64,000 nucleotides of DNA from Solimicrobium sp040544425 (GTDB taxonomy: Bacteria; Pseudomonadota; Gammaproteobacteria; Burkholderiales; Burkholderiaceae_D): the NCBI GenBank assembly GCA_040544425.1, contig JBEONO010000009.1:133094-197093 (forward strand), read 5' to 3'. The number at the start of each line of letters is the position of its first letter. The first letter of the stretch is position 1. Below are positions 39,043 through 47,600 of this stretch, piece by piece. Under the pieces are notes generated by a model. The model searched no databases, was not told where the DNA came from, and saw only the letters and a list, made by a program, of their open reading frames with translations. The position numbers and the translations under genes are program-made.

Positions 39043-41208
39043 ATGAAAAACAAAACACTTTGTGCATGGCTGCTGGTATTTCTCACAGCGTTTGCAACGA
39101 CATCCCGGCTCAATGCCACCCAGGAAAATGCAAGCCAGGAAAGCAGTGTGCTTCAGCCTTTGCCCCAGCAGGCCCGGGCCGCGAATTTTGCCGCCCGGGT
39201 ACTCGGTCATGAGAATTACGAACACTTGCCGTTTGATGAAAAATTATCCTCAGCGATTTTCGACAATTATGTAAAAGTTCTGGACCCGGAAAAGGTCATT
39301 TTCCTGCAAGCCGATATCGATCAATTTACCGCGGCGCGCTCAACCCTCGGCCTGGCGATGCTCAATGAAGATCTGACCATTCCCTTTGCACTTTACAATG
39401 TGCGTCAGCAGCGTGTCACGGAGCGCCTCAACTACGCCCGCTCCCTGCTGAAACACGGCTTTGATTTCACCCAGCACGAAAGCCTGCAACCCGATCGCAA
39501 GCTCGCACCGTTCCCGAAATCTGCAGACGAGATCAATGATCTGTGGCGCAAGCGCGTAAAAAATGATTGGCTGCGCCTGAAGCTGGCGGGCAAGGATGAC
39601 AAGGCCATCGTTGATATTCTGGACAAGCGCTACGACAATTCCCTGAAAAGTATTTTGAGAACCAAGGGCGATGACGTGTTCCAGACTTTTATGGACGCCT
39701 ATGCCACGACCAATGATCCTCATACCAATTATTTCGGCGTGCGCGCGGCGGAGAGTTTCGATATTTCCATGAAGCTGTCGTTGACCGGAATCGGAGCCGA
39801 ACTGCAGTACAAAGACGAATTCGTCACCATCAGACATCTGGTGCCCGGCAGTCCGGCCGCGCTGTCCGGCAAGCTGAAAGCCGGGGACCGGATTCTGGGC
39901 GTCGCGCAGGGCGAGACTGGCCCGAGTACCGACATCATGGGCATGCGACTTTTTGACGCGGTGGCCCTGATCCGGGGTGCGGAAGATTCGGTGGTCCGGC
40001 TTGATGTGCTGCCAGCTGAAGCCGGTACCGACGGGCCCCATAAAGTCGTGGTCCTGACCCGAAAAAAAATCACACTGGAAAAGCAGTCAGCCAAAAAATC
40101 GGTGATTGAAGTTCCAGACGGCGCAACCACCCACCACATTGGCGTCATTTCTCTGCCCGGATTTTATCGCGACTTTTCAGCTCAAAAAAATGGCGAGGCC
40201 GATTTTAAAAGCGCAGCAAGGGACGTATCACTGATTCTGGAGGAGTTTAAAAAAGATAAGGTGGACGGCGTAGTGCTGGACCTGCGCAATAACGGTGGCG
40301 GGTCAGTGGAAGAAGCGATTGAATTGACCGGATTGTTTGTTGACAAAGGCCCGGTGATGCAACAATTGGATTCAAAAAATCATGTCTCGGTCAACAGCAT
40401 CAGCGTCGCGACCAAGCCGGTCTGGAACGGACCGCTAGGCGTACTCATCAACCGCGCCTCAGCCTCAGCCTCGGAAATTTTCGCGGCGGCGATCCAGGAC
40501 TATGGACGTGGCGTGGTGATTGGCGAGCAAAGTTTTGGCAAAGGCACGACCCAGGCCATCATCGATCTGGATCGCATCGCCAAGAATGACAAGCCGGATT
40601 TTGGTGAGCTCAAAATGACCATCACCAAATGGTTCCGGGTCAATGGCGACGGCATCCAGTTACGCGGCGTGACACCTGATCTGAGTATTCCGATGTTCAC
40701 CGATTTCGAAGATTACGGCGAAGCCAGCTTTGACAATGCGCTGCCCTGGAGTCATATTGAGCCCGCCAAATACAGCCGTATGAACGACATATCAAAAATC
40801 GTCCCGGCGCTGATGGCCAATCACAAGGCGCGCCTTGCGAAGGACAAGGCGTTCCATGAATTGCAGGAAGACATTGCCGAGATTGAAGCGCTGCACAAAA
40901 AGAATCTGATTTCGCTTAACGAGGCAGATCGCCGTAAAGAACGTGAAGCGCAAGAGGCCAAAATCAAACGACGTGACCTCGAACAGGGAAAAGCCAAAGA
41001 CGGCAAACCGGTCGATAAGGACGCTGCGGCGGAGGAAAACAAACCCGACGATGGTTTGCTGGCCACCGAGCGCAGCATCGGTCCGGATGTGGAGAGTAAA
41101 GATAATGTGGACAAAGACCTCTTGCTGAAAGAAGCCGCGCGCATTGTCAATGACGAAGTACCTTTATACAGAACCAATCATCGGCCGGAAGTGGGACTGA
41201 CTCATTGA
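39043..41208 (+). CDS. prc: Tail-specific carboxy-terminal processing protease Prc
   Basis: Periplasmic serine protease of 721 residues that degrades proteins by their C termini and trims peptidoglycan enzymes. Signal peptide MKNKTLCAWLLVFLTAFATT. An N-terminal helical domain (about 40-235) is followed by a PDZ domain (LVPGSPAALSGKLKAGDRILGVA), the S41 catalytic domain with the nucleophile Ser in RASASASEIFAAA and the general-base Lys in EQSFGKGTTQ, and a charged C-terminal DUF3340-like domain. Start chosen at 39043 because the longer in-frame ORF adds 28 residues before the signal peptide. It stands alone. Confidence 0.94.
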   Translation: MKNKTLCAWLLVFLTAFATTSRLNATQENASQESSVLQPLPQQARAANFAARVLGHENYEHLPFDEKLSSAIFDNYVKVLDPEKVIFLQADIDQFTAARSTLGLAMLNEDLTIPFALYNVRQQRVTERLNYARSLLKHGFDFTQHESLQPDRKLAPFPKSADEINDLWRKRVKNDWLRLKLAGKDDKAIVDILDKRYDNSLKSILRTKGDDVFQTFMDAYATTNDPHTNYFGVRAAESFDISMKLSLTGIGAELQYKDEFVTIRHLVPGSPAALSGKLKAGDRILGVAQGETGPSTDIMGMRLFDAVALIRGAEDSVVRLDVLPAEAGTDGPHKVVVLTRKKITLEKQSAKKSVIEVPDGATTHHIGVISLPGFYRDFSAQKNGEADFKSAARDVSLILEEFKKDKVDGVVLDLRNNGGGSVEEAIELTGLFVDKGPVMQQLDSKNHVSVNSISVATKPVWNGPLGVLINRASASASEIFAAAIQDYGRGVVIGEQSFGKGTTQAIIDLDRIAKNDKPDFGELKMTITKWFRVNGDGIQLRGVTPDLSIPMFTDFEDYGEASFDNALPWSHIEPAKYSRMNDISKIVPALMANHKARLAKDKAFHELQEDIAEIEALHKKNLISLNEADRRKEREAQEAKIKRRDLEQGKAKDGKPVDKDAAAEENKPDDGLLATERSIGPDVESKDNVDKDLLLKEAARIVNDEVPLYRTNHRPEVGLTH

Positions 41209-41219
41209 GTGCTTCTGCG

Positions 41220-41468
41220 CTATTGAGATAAATCACGCTGTGATTGTTTGACCGGGTGCAGGATAGCCTCAAATTCCCAGGTGTCCATGACAAATTCATG
41301 CGGATCCAGAATTTTGATGTGTTCAACCGGAATGCCGGCCTGCCTTAAGCGCGCATATTCGCCGCGCAGGTCGTCGAGGTTCTGCGTGACATATCCGAGC
41401 TCCTTGGCAGGGATATCTCTTTTATTCGGGTTCAAACAATCTGTAATCGAGAAGATACGATAGGGCAT
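41220..41468 (-). CDS. Hypothetical protein (82 aa)
   Basis: A small soluble protein starting MPYRIFSITDCLNPNKRDI, with a helical middle (LDDLRGEYARLRQAGIPVEHI) and an acidic aromatic stretch (FVMDTWEFEAILHP). The ATG at 41468 is preceded by AGGAGG with eight bases of spacing, a strong ribosome site that fixes the start and argues the gene is real. No family recognised. It converges on prc. Confidence 0.65.
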   Translation of the reverse strand: MPYRIFSITDCLNPNKRDIPAKELGYVTQNLDDLRGEYARLRQAGIPVEHIKILDPHEFVMDTWEFEAILHPVKQSQRDLSQ

Positions 41469-41634
41469 GGTCAATTCCTCCTGAGGATTTCAGCCTTGCA
41501 TGGTTGGGTAGAGGCGCCCAATGTAGCGCGCTTTTTTTGGTTTTTCAATTGTCTAAAAGCCAAATATCCCAATAATTCCAACGCCGACTGTTAGAATTGC
41601 TCCCTCCCATTTCTACTCTGACCATGGACGACCT

Positions 41635-42609
41635 ATGAAAACGATTCTTGCATATTGCTGTCTGGTTTTAAGCTCGCTGCTAATGGTGTCCAATGCCACT
41701 GCCGCCGCTGCAGCCAATGCGCCGGCGACCAACGTTAAGGTAACGATCCTGTCAACCATGCTGGCCGATTCAGGGATTGGTGAATGGGGCTTTGCGGCGC
41801 TGGTGGAAGTCGACGGCAATCGAGTGCTGTTCGATACCGGCGCGCGACCCGAAACGGTTTTGCAAAACGCCAAGGAACTCAAGATCGATTTATCCCAGGT
41901 GACCGACGTGGTGCTCACTCATTTTCACAGCGACCATGTCGGCGGCTTGATGACCTTGCGCAATGCGATGATGCTGAAAAATCCCAAAGCACTCTCGCGC
42001 GTGCATGTCGGCGAAGGTATTTTTGAACCGCGCTATGCGCAGAACGGCAAGGACAACATCAATCCCATGCTGGCGATTCGAAAGGAATATGAGGCGAGCG
42101 GCGGCGTGTTTATTATTCATCGCGAGGCGCAGCAGATTTTTCCGGCGGTATGGTTAACCGGGCCGGTCAAGCGTCGCTACGATGAGCGCAACTGGAGCAA
42201 GGAAGCCTGGGTGGCAGGAGAATCGGGTCATGTTGAAGATACGATTAAAGAAGACATGTCGATGATCGTCAAAGGCGCTGATGGAATGATCGTGATCACC
42301 GGTTGCGGTCACGCCGGGATCGGCAATATCCTGGCTCAGGTGCAGGAATTGGTGCCAGATACGAAGGTTCACGCAGTGATCGGTGGCTTGCACCTGTTCG
42401 CTGCCAACGAAAAGAAACTGGCATGGACCGCAGAAAAAATGAGAGAGGCAGGCGTTCAGTATCTGCTGGCCGCGCATTGCACCGGTCTTGAAGCGACCTA
42501 TCGGCTCAGAGCCTTGTTAAAGCTGGATCGCAAGGCCGCAGTTGTCGCCGCAGTTGGGTCCAGTTATTCAAACCGGACCGGCATCGATCCGCTGGATCTG
42601 GCGCGCTGA
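41635..42609 (+). CDS. Exported metallo-beta-lactamase-fold hydrolase (COG1237-like)
   Basis: 324 residues with a signal peptide (ILAYCCLVLSSLLMVSNATA). The metal site is HFHSDHVGG, with later ligands in TGCGHAGIGNIL and a final His in AAHCTGLEA. The GCGHAGI motif and VIGGLHL are characteristic of the family annotated as 7,8-dihydropterin-6-yl-methyl-beta-D-RFAP synthase; that name comes from archaea and probably does not describe this exported protein. Location in the periplasm is an inference from the leader. The ATG follows ACGACCT-type sequence. Monocistronic, converging on the GNAT gene. Confidence 0.85.
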   Translation: MKTILAYCCLVLSSLLMVSNATAAAAANAPATNVKVTILSTMLADSGIGEWGFAALVEVDGNRVLFDTGARPETVLQNAKELKIDLSQVTDVVLTHFHSDHVGGLMTLRNAMMLKNPKALSRVHVGEGIFEPRYAQNGKDNINPMLAIRKEYEASGGVFIIHREAQQIFPAVWLTGPVKRRYDERNWSKEAWVAGESGHVEDTIKEDMSMIVKGADGMIVITGCGHAGIGNILAQVQELVPDTKVHAVIGGLHLFAANEKKLAWTAEKMREAGVQYLLAAHCTGLEATYRLRALLKLDRKAAVVAAVGSSYSNRTGIDPLDLAR

Positions 42610-42632
42610 GAAGGGCGGAAGTCCAAATTGCA

Positions 42633-43325
42633 TCACTGGCAGTCAGATCCATTTTTTCGCTCCAATATTGCCACCTGTACCGCCGCCCTGATTTCGAAAC
42701 CGATACTTTGATACAGCGCGATGGCGACAGTATTGCTGCTCCACGAATGCAGAAACGCCTGTTCGTCGCGTTGCTGGATTGTATGCGCAACGACTGACGA
42801 GAGTCTTTTCGCCAGCCCGCGTCCACGAAAATCCGGATGCGTGCAAACTCCACTGACTTCCCGAAAACCCGAAAAGTGCATCCGCTCACCCGCCATGGCA
42901 GCGAGGCGTCCATTGATGCGGATGCCAATGAACCTTCCCATGGTATGGGTACGTGCCAGAAACGGGCCCGGTTCGGTCAGCAGCGCCAGAGCCAGCATCT
43001 CTGCTGCATCGTTATCACCCAGCTCAACAATATTGTCTTCGCCAGCCAGTGGTGAGACCGGCTGCATGCCCAGCATTTGCACGCCTTGGGCTGCGCGGAC
43101 TGCCACCAGATCATCCGGTACCCGGATCGATGGAACCTGCAACACGATGACTGATTCGTCGCCGCTAACCAGTGCGCTCAGTGCTGAGAGACTGGGCAGG
43201 GTGTCATCGGCTGCCGAAGCGAACAGATTGACGTCGCGCCGGAAGCGCTTAGCCAGGTCGCTGCCTTCAGCCAAGTGAGGAGAGTGTAAAAGTGAGGCCC
43301 AAACCGGTCGGTCCAGATTGCTCAT
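42633..43325 (-). CDS. GNAT-family N-acetyltransferase
   Basis: 230 residues. The C-terminal half is a GNAT/FR47-like fold: EVSGVCTHPDFRGRGLAKRLSS is the acetyl-CoA pyrophosphate-binding loop, followed by AFLHSWSSNTVAIALYQSIGFEIR. The N-terminal half (VWASLLHSPHLAEGSDLAKRF) resembles the first half of duplicated GNAT proteins. Start chosen at 43325 (MSNLDRPVWA) because the longer ORF from 43391 would run into the tRNA-Arg gene. The substrate is unknown. Confidence 0.85.
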   Translation of the reverse strand: MSNLDRPVWASLLHSPHLAEGSDLAKRFRRDVNLFASAADDTLPSLSALSALVSGDESVIVLQVPSIRVPDDLVAVRAAQGVQMLGMQPVSPLAGEDNIVELGDNDAAEMLALALLTEPGPFLARTHTMGRFIGIRINGRLAAMAGERMHFSGFREVSGVCTHPDFRGRGLAKRLSSVVAHTIQQRDEQAFLHSWSSNTVAIALYQSIGFEIRAAVQVAILERKNGSDCQ

Positions 43326-43361
43326 TTCAAGAGTCTTTCGTGTCAGCGGGTAAAACGGAAT

Positions 43362-43438
43362 TGGTCTGCCCTGCTGGAATCGAACCAGCAACCTATGCCT
43401 TAGAAGGGCATTGCTCTATCCAGTTGAGCTAAGGGCAG
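43362..43438 (-). tRNA. tRNA-Arg(TCT)
   Basis: A 77-base cloverleaf. The acceptor CTGCCCT pairs fully with AGGGCAG, discriminator A, CCA encoded. The D arm is AGCTCAACTGGATAGAGCA, the anticodon loop CTTCTAA gives TCT for AGA/AGG codons, and the T arm has GGTTCGATTCC. Acceptor position 1 is C rather than the usual G, but the stem is fully paired. Confidence 0.95.
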
Positions 43439-43482
43439 AAAGAGGAGGGTACTTGCAAATCCAAGTATTTTTGGAAGGCCGT

Positions 43483-43511
43483 ATGATACCTTTTCTATGA
43501 CCAGACGACAA
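43483..43511 (-). promoter_or_regulatory. Sigma-70 promoter for tRNA-Arg
   Basis: On the minus strand TTGTCG (43511-43506) and TATCAT (43488-43483) are spaced by 17 bases, about 45 bases before the tRNA. The match to TTGACA/TATAAT is four and five of six. Confidence 0.6.
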
Positions 43512-43583
43512 GAACTCCGGCAAAATGACTTTGATTCATGAGCCTGCAATGAAGCTTGCGTCGACTTTGCCGAATTGCCGCGC

Positions 43584-44822
43584 TCAGCGACCGGCTCGTG
43601 CTGTTGAGTTGGCCATCCATCTGACAAGGTAGGCAGCAAGGCCGCAGAGTGTGCCGAACGCGGTCACCGCCGTCCATCCCCAGTTTGCCAGCAACGCCGC
43701 GCCAATGCAGGAGCCAGCCGACATGCCGATAAACATGCCGGACAGCAGGATCGCATTGAGGCGACTGCGGGCTGCGCCATCCAAGCCGTACACAATGGTC
43801 TGGTGACCAATCAGCGATACCTGCACACCGAGATCGAATCCGATCGTGCCGAGCACCAGAACGAGTAATCCCCATCCAAATCCAAGATGGCTGCCCAGCA
43901 GCATCAACAGAAAAAATCCCGCCGAAATCGCTGCGCCAAAACGCACCACGCGATCGGCCCCCAGCCGGTCGGCAAATTTGCCTGCAAAGGGTGCCGCCAT
44001 GGCGCCGGCTGCACCGGCAAGTCCAAAGGCGCCCGCTGCGGAACTGCTCAAGTTAAATGGCGCAGCGTGCAGCATGACGGCAAGCGTCGACCAGAATGCG
44101 CTGAATCCGGCTGATAAAAGTCCTTGTGCAAGTGTCGCAAACCGAAGCTGGCGATATTTCACTAACAATGAAAACAGCGACTTCATCAGGTCGCCATACG
44201 CCAGCTCACTGGTTGCCGCGAGCGATGGAAATTTTCTTGTAATCACCAGCAGGCAGACCGCGATGCTGAGCGCGGCAACGCCAAATACATAGCGCCAACC
44301 CAGCAGGTCCGCGACAAATCCGCTCACCACCCGCGACAGCAGAATACCGAGCAACAGGCCAGTCATGACGGTGCCAACCACTTTGCCGCGTTGGTTTTCC
44401 GCTGCCATCGCGGCGGCGGCCGGGACGATATCCTGAGCCATCGTGGCGCTGATCCCGATCACCAGACTGGCAATCAGCATGACCGGCAGTCCCGAACTGC
44501 TGGCAAAGCCAACCAGACCTGCCACCAGAAGGGCACCTTTAATCAAAATAATGGTTTTGCGATTGAAGCGGTCGCCCAAGGGGGCGAGGAACAAAATTCC
44601 TGCGGCGTAGCCAAGTTGGGTCAGCGTCGGGATCCAGCCGATTTCCTGCGAGCTGCCGATATCATTCGCGATAAAAATTCCCAGCATCGGTTGACTGTAA
44701 TAAATGCAGGCGACGGCCAGACCAACGCAGACGGCCATGATCAGAATCAGTTGTTTCGACAGCTTGTGTGGCGGGGTAATTTGCGGGGTGGATCGTATTG
44801 GATTGGTGCCGGGTGATGACAT
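43584..44822 (-). CDS. MFS transporter, drug/metabolite exporter type
   Basis: 412 residues with about twelve membrane helices. The cytoplasmic loop motif GDRFNRKTIILIKG between helices 2 and 3 and GKFADRLGADRVVR in the second half are the usual MFS A-motifs. The N-terminal YYSQPMLGIFIANDIG is typical of YnfM/Bcr-like exporters. The 32-residue N-terminal tail is polar. No regulator or co-transcribed partner is adjacent, so the substrate is unknown. It lies downstream of the orphan VapB-like gene on the same strand. Confidence 0.9.
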   Translation of the reverse strand: MSSPGTNPIRSTPQITPPHKLSKQLILIMAVCVGLAVACIYYSQPMLGIFIANDIGSSQEIGWIPTLTQLGYAAGILFLAPLGDRFNRKTIILIKGALLVAGLVGFASSSGLPVMLIASLVIGISATMAQDIVPAAAAMAAENQRGKVVGTVMTGLLLGILLSRVVSGFVADLLGWRYVFGVAALSIAVCLLVITRKFPSLAATSELAYGDLMKSLFSLLVKYRQLRFATLAQGLLSAGFSAFWSTLAVMLHAAPFNLSSSAAGAFGLAGAAGAMAAPFAGKFADRLGADRVVRFGAAISAGFFLLMLLGSHLGFGWGLLVLVLGTIGFDLGVQVSLIGHQTIVYGLDGAARSRLNAILLSGMFIGMSAGSCIGAALLANWGWTAVTAFGTLCGLAAYLVRWMANSTARAGR

Positions 44823-44912
44823 ATTGACTCTTTAATTCGCTAAAACATTCGGATTTTTGACAACGAAGCAGAATACTAAAGCAATTTGAGATTGTATGGA
44901 GCCCGACGGGAA

Positions 44913-45107
44913 TTACTGGCTTTTGCGACGTGGAATATCCTGCATATTTGTGGTTGTTCCGCCAGATGCAGCAAGGCGCTTTGCTGCTTGAATCTGGATA
45001 AAAGTCTTCAGTACTTCTCGAAACAGATCGTCTTTGTCTATACCGGGATCCGCAACTTCAAGCGCTTTCGCATAGAGTTCAGCGTCGATTGTCACTGTCG
45101 TTTTCAT
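44913..45107 (-). CDS. VapB-family antitoxin (DUF2191), no toxin alongside
   Basis: 64 residues: a ribbon-helix-helix N terminus (MKTTVTIDAELYAKALEVAD) followed by DKDDLFREVLKTFIQIQAAKRLA and an unstructured end (MQDIPRRKSQ). This matches the VapB/DUF2191 family, whose partner is normally a PIN-domain RNase encoded directly downstream. Here the next 90 bases hold no gene and then the MFS gene begins, so the toxin is missing. An unannotated 59-residue frame lies 11 bases upstream. The ATG is preceded by GGAGGCAAG. Confidence 0.8.
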   Translation of the reverse strand: MKTTVTIDAELYAKALEVADPGIDKDDLFREVLKTFIQIQAAKRLAASGGTTTNMQDIPRRKSQ

Positions 45108-45118
45108 CTTGCCTCCGA

Positions 45119-45298
45119 TTATCTTTCGCGATCAATCTCAAGATCGATGCCGCCGGCTTCCCGGCCAATTTCGGCCAGCAGGGTACCAGGTTTAATCCGA
45201 CCTTCTGGTCGAACTGCACATTCGAAGATCTCAGCCTCAGCACCACGTCCATGGCTAGCGGTGCGTATCCGCAAGCCGCGATGCATTTCATCAGGCAT
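45119..45298 (-). CDS. Small ORF upstream of VapB-like gene (59 aa), possibly a gene remnant
   Basis: A continuous frame starting MPDEMHRGLRIRTASHGRG and ending EAGGIDLEIDRER. Its balanced composition and the segment RPEGRIKPGTLLAEIG look like genuine protein. It ends 11 bases before the VapB-like start, so the two may be translated together. There is no clear ribosome site. It may be the C-terminal remnant of a longer protein, since the frame stays open for 12 codons upstream without a start. No family recognised. Confidence 0.4.
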   Translation of the reverse strand: MPDEMHRGLRIRTASHGRGAEAEIFECAVRPEGRIKPGTLLAEIGREAGGIDLEIDRER

Positions 45299-45415
45299 GT
45301 TTCGAACGGTGACGGATGGCCTTGCTTTGACTCCTCAATTGAATCGTCAGTGATAGCACCAGGAATAATTGATGTCAATTGTGTGATATTTGACTCATAA
45401 CAAAAGAAGCACGGC

Positions 45416-46024
45416 CTACTCCCTTGCAGCCTGCAACGCACGCACCTGCGCCTCCAGCTCAGCTATCCGCTGATCCCGCTCAGCCAGCGCCCGCTCAACA
45501 TCGGCCGCTTCATAGCGACGCGGAATATGTTGCGGACAATTTGCATCCCAGGCTTTCACCTTGAACAAAATCACCTGCGCCGGACGCGCTTTATAGTGCG
45601 CGGGCATCAATTGCGCCAGCAGCGCCGGATCATTCTCGACCACGCTGGCCTCGCCCCAGATCTTGATCCTTCTGCGCTGACTGTAATCGATCAGAAACAG
45701 ATAAGCCTGCGGATTTTCCGCCAGATTGCCCAGGCTAATAAACTGTTGATTGCCCGAGTAATCGACAAAACCAATCGTCTCCCTGTCCAGAACGCGCAGA
45801 AAACCTGCAGGTCCGCCGCGGTGCTGCACATAGGGCTGGCCGGCCGCATTGGCGGTGGCCAGAAACACGCTGGTCTGGGATTCAATAAAAACTTTGGCCT
45901 CGGTCGTGATCTGTGTTTCCCAACCGTGCGACTGTTCAACACGGGCATAGGCATCACGCGATCCCTTGCTCTCCTGAATGGCCTTGACCGTATCGGTGAA
46001 GGCAATGTCACTGGCGTAGTTCAT
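45416..46024 (-). CDS. Pyridoxamine 5'-phosphate oxidase-fold flavoprotein family
   Basis: 202 residues with a split-barrel FMN-binding fold: FIESQTSVFLATANAAGQPYVQHRGGPAGFLRV, here cited in part, then IGFVDYSGNQQFISLGNL, LFLIDYSQRRRIKIWGEA and a C-terminal domain with CPQHIPRRYE. The last 25 residues form a predicted coiled coil (LAERDQRIAELEAQVRAL). These proteins bind FMN or act as FMN-dependent oxidoreductases of varied substrate; this one is not PdxH. It is divergent from LysR regulator 46645 together with the cupin gene, from which it is separated by 23 bases, suggesting a two-gene operon. Confidence 0.85.
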   Translation of the reverse strand: MNYASDIAFTDTVKAIQESKGSRDAYARVEQSHGWETQITTEAKVFIESQTSVFLATANAAGQPYVQHRGGPAGFLRVLDRETIGFVDYSGNQQFISLGNLAENPQAYLFLIDYSQRRRIKIWGEASVVENDPALLAQLMPAHYKARPAQVILFKVKAWDANCPQHIPRRYEAADVERALAERDQRIAELEAQVRALQAARE

Positions 46025-46047
46025 GATCTTTCCCCTTATCCTGGACT

Positions 46048-46521
46048 TTATTTGGCTGCCGGATCAACAAGGTAATCAAACTTGTCGGGCTGATTGAGGA
46101 AGAAAATACATTCATTCGGTGAAATGCATTTGGTGACATGCGATTCGCCGCCTTTCTGAAACCAGTACGAACCAACCGGCAACGGAATATCCTTGCTGCC
46201 AGGCTTGCCGTTGACGGCCACACCGGAAATCACGACACCCCAGTAATCTTCAGTGTGGCTGTGCACCTTACTTGAAAAACCGGCCGGCATTTTGATGAAC
46301 GTGCCATGCGCGCCATGAGCCAGGTCGCCATAGGCAGGACCGGCCATCAGTTCACCGTGCACACCGTCGGACACGCCGGTCGGGCCGTATTTCAGATCCG
46401 TGACGGGTGTGCTCACAGATGGGTAGTTGCCTGGTGCGGCGCTGGCGTGGAAAGCCAGGGCAGCGCAGCCAGCGGCGATCAGCAGACGTGGTAATTGGTA
46501 GAGCAAGAAGGATTTTGACAT
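46048..46521 (-). CDS. Exported cupin-domain protein (DUF4437-like)
   Basis: 157 residues starting MSKSFLLYQLPRLLIAAGCAALAFHASAA, a good signal peptide; the in-frame ORF extends 34 residues further upstream but that part overlaps the regulatory region. The mature protein has a single cupin barrel: KMPAGFSSKVHSHTEDYWGVV carries likely His ligands in part, VGSYWFQKGGESHVTKC completes the second motif. A periplasmic metal-binding or sensing protein of unknown substrate. Divergent from the LysR gene, followed by the PNPOx-fold gene. Confidence 0.8.
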   Translation of the reverse strand: MSKSFLLYQLPRLLIAAGCAALAFHASAAPGNYPSVSTPVTDLKYGPTGVSDGVHGELMAGPAYGDLAHGAHGTFIKMPAGFSSKVHSHTEDYWGVVISGVAVNGKPGSKDIPLPVGSYWFQKGGESHVTKCISPNECIFFLNQPDKFDYLVDPAAK

Positions 46522-46597
46522 GATGAATTCTCCGAAAGTAGTTGGGTTGATCGATAGTGTCGTCGATAGCTGCAGTCTCCTCGCTTTCATATAACTT

Positions 46598-46623
46598 GTG
46601 AATGGGGTATATTTGGGATTCAC
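46598..46623. promoter_or_regulatory. Candidate LysR operator in the cupin/LysR divergent region
   Basis: GTGAAT and ATTCAC form a perfect 6-bp inverted repeat separated by 14 bases (TGAAT-N14-ATTCA), 22 bases before the LysR start and 77 before the cupin start. LysR regulators typically bind such interrupted dyads between divergent genes. Inferred from symmetry and position. Confidence 0.45.
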
Positions 46624-46644
46624 TATCTCAAATAATGAGAAGAT

Positions 46645-47595
46645 ATGGATCGCTTTGAATCGATGAACGCGTTTATCGCGGTAAGCAAAGCCGGCGGCTT
46701 TTCGGCCGCGTCAAGAGAAATGGGCCTGCCGCTGGCAACAGTCAGTCGCCACGTGGCTGAGCTGGAAGCGCATCTGGGGGTGCGGCTGTTCAATCGTTCC
46801 ACCCGCCAGGTGGTGCTGACCGAAGCCGGTAAAAATGATTTCGTCGCCTGTCAGCGCCTGCTGGAAGATATGAAGGATGCCGAAGACACCATCACCAGCG
46901 AATATCGCGCTCCCAAGGGAAATCTGGTCGTCACTGCGCCGATGGGTTTCGGACGCATTCATCTGCAACCGGTGGCGCTGGAATTTCTTGCCGCCTATCC
47001 TGAAATTAATTTGCGCCTGATGCTGGCTGACCGGGTGGTTGATCTGGTTGAGGAACATGTTGACGTGGCGCTGCGCATCACGCAGCTGGCTGACAGCAGC
47101 ATGATCGCGCGCCAGTTGGGCTACGTGCGCATGGTGGTCACGGCCAGTCCGGCCTATCTGGAAAAATTTGGCACACCGCAGCATCCTGACGACCTGTTGC
47201 AGCACGATTGCATCATCTGGTCGGCCCTGGGGCCGCGCGATAGCTGGGAATTTAACAAGGATGGCGTCGACAAACCGTATCCGGTCCACACGCGGCTGGC
47301 CACCAACAGCGCCGATTCGGCGATTGCCGCTGCGATCGCCGGACTGGGTCTGGCGCAGACTACCTGTTATCAGGCGGAGCAGGGCGTGGCCGAAGGAAAA
47401 CTGAAGGTGGTTCTGGTGGATTTTGAATCGCCGCGCACACCGGTCAGTCTGGTGTATTCCAGCAGCCGGCTGTTACCGCTGAAATTACGCGGTTTTATTG
47501 ATTTCATGGTGCCGCGTCTGACTGCGCGAATTGATTCAGTGTTTGCCACAATGGCCAGCGCAGGCGCCGATCGCCATCCCAACAAAAATAGTTGA
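46645..47595 (+). CDS. LysR-family transcriptional regulator
   Basis: 316 residues. The N-terminal winged helix is complete: MDRFESMNAFIAVSKAGGFS, AASREMGLPLATVSRHVAELE, LGVRLFNRSTRQVVLTEAG. The substrate domain follows (LVVTAPMGFGRIHLQPVALEF, VDVALRITQLADSSMIARQLG). The type with VDVALR and DSSMIARQL is common in proteobacterial regulators of redox or drug genes. It is divergent from the cupin and PNPOx-fold genes and probably controls them and itself. The ATG follows GAGAAGAT. Confidence 0.93.
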   Translation: MDRFESMNAFIAVSKAGGFSAASREMGLPLATVSRHVAELEAHLGVRLFNRSTRQVVLTEAGKNDFVACQRLLEDMKDAEDTITSEYRAPKGNLVVTAPMGFGRIHLQPVALEFLAAYPEINLRLMLADRVVDLVEEHVDVALRITQLADSSMIARQLGYVRMVVTASPAYLEKFGTPQHPDDLLQHDCIIWSALGPRDSWEFNKDGVDKPYPVHTRLATNSADSAIAAAIAGLGLAQTTCYQAEQGVAEGKLKVVLVDFESPRTPVSLVYSSSRLLPLKLRGFIDFMVPRLTARIDSVFATMASAGADRHPNKNS

Positions 47596-47600
47596 TCCGC

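Noticed and set aside
43326..43391. Longer N terminus for the GNAT protein
   Set aside because: It would run into the tRNA-Arg gene; the ATG at 43325 starts a normal family N terminus.
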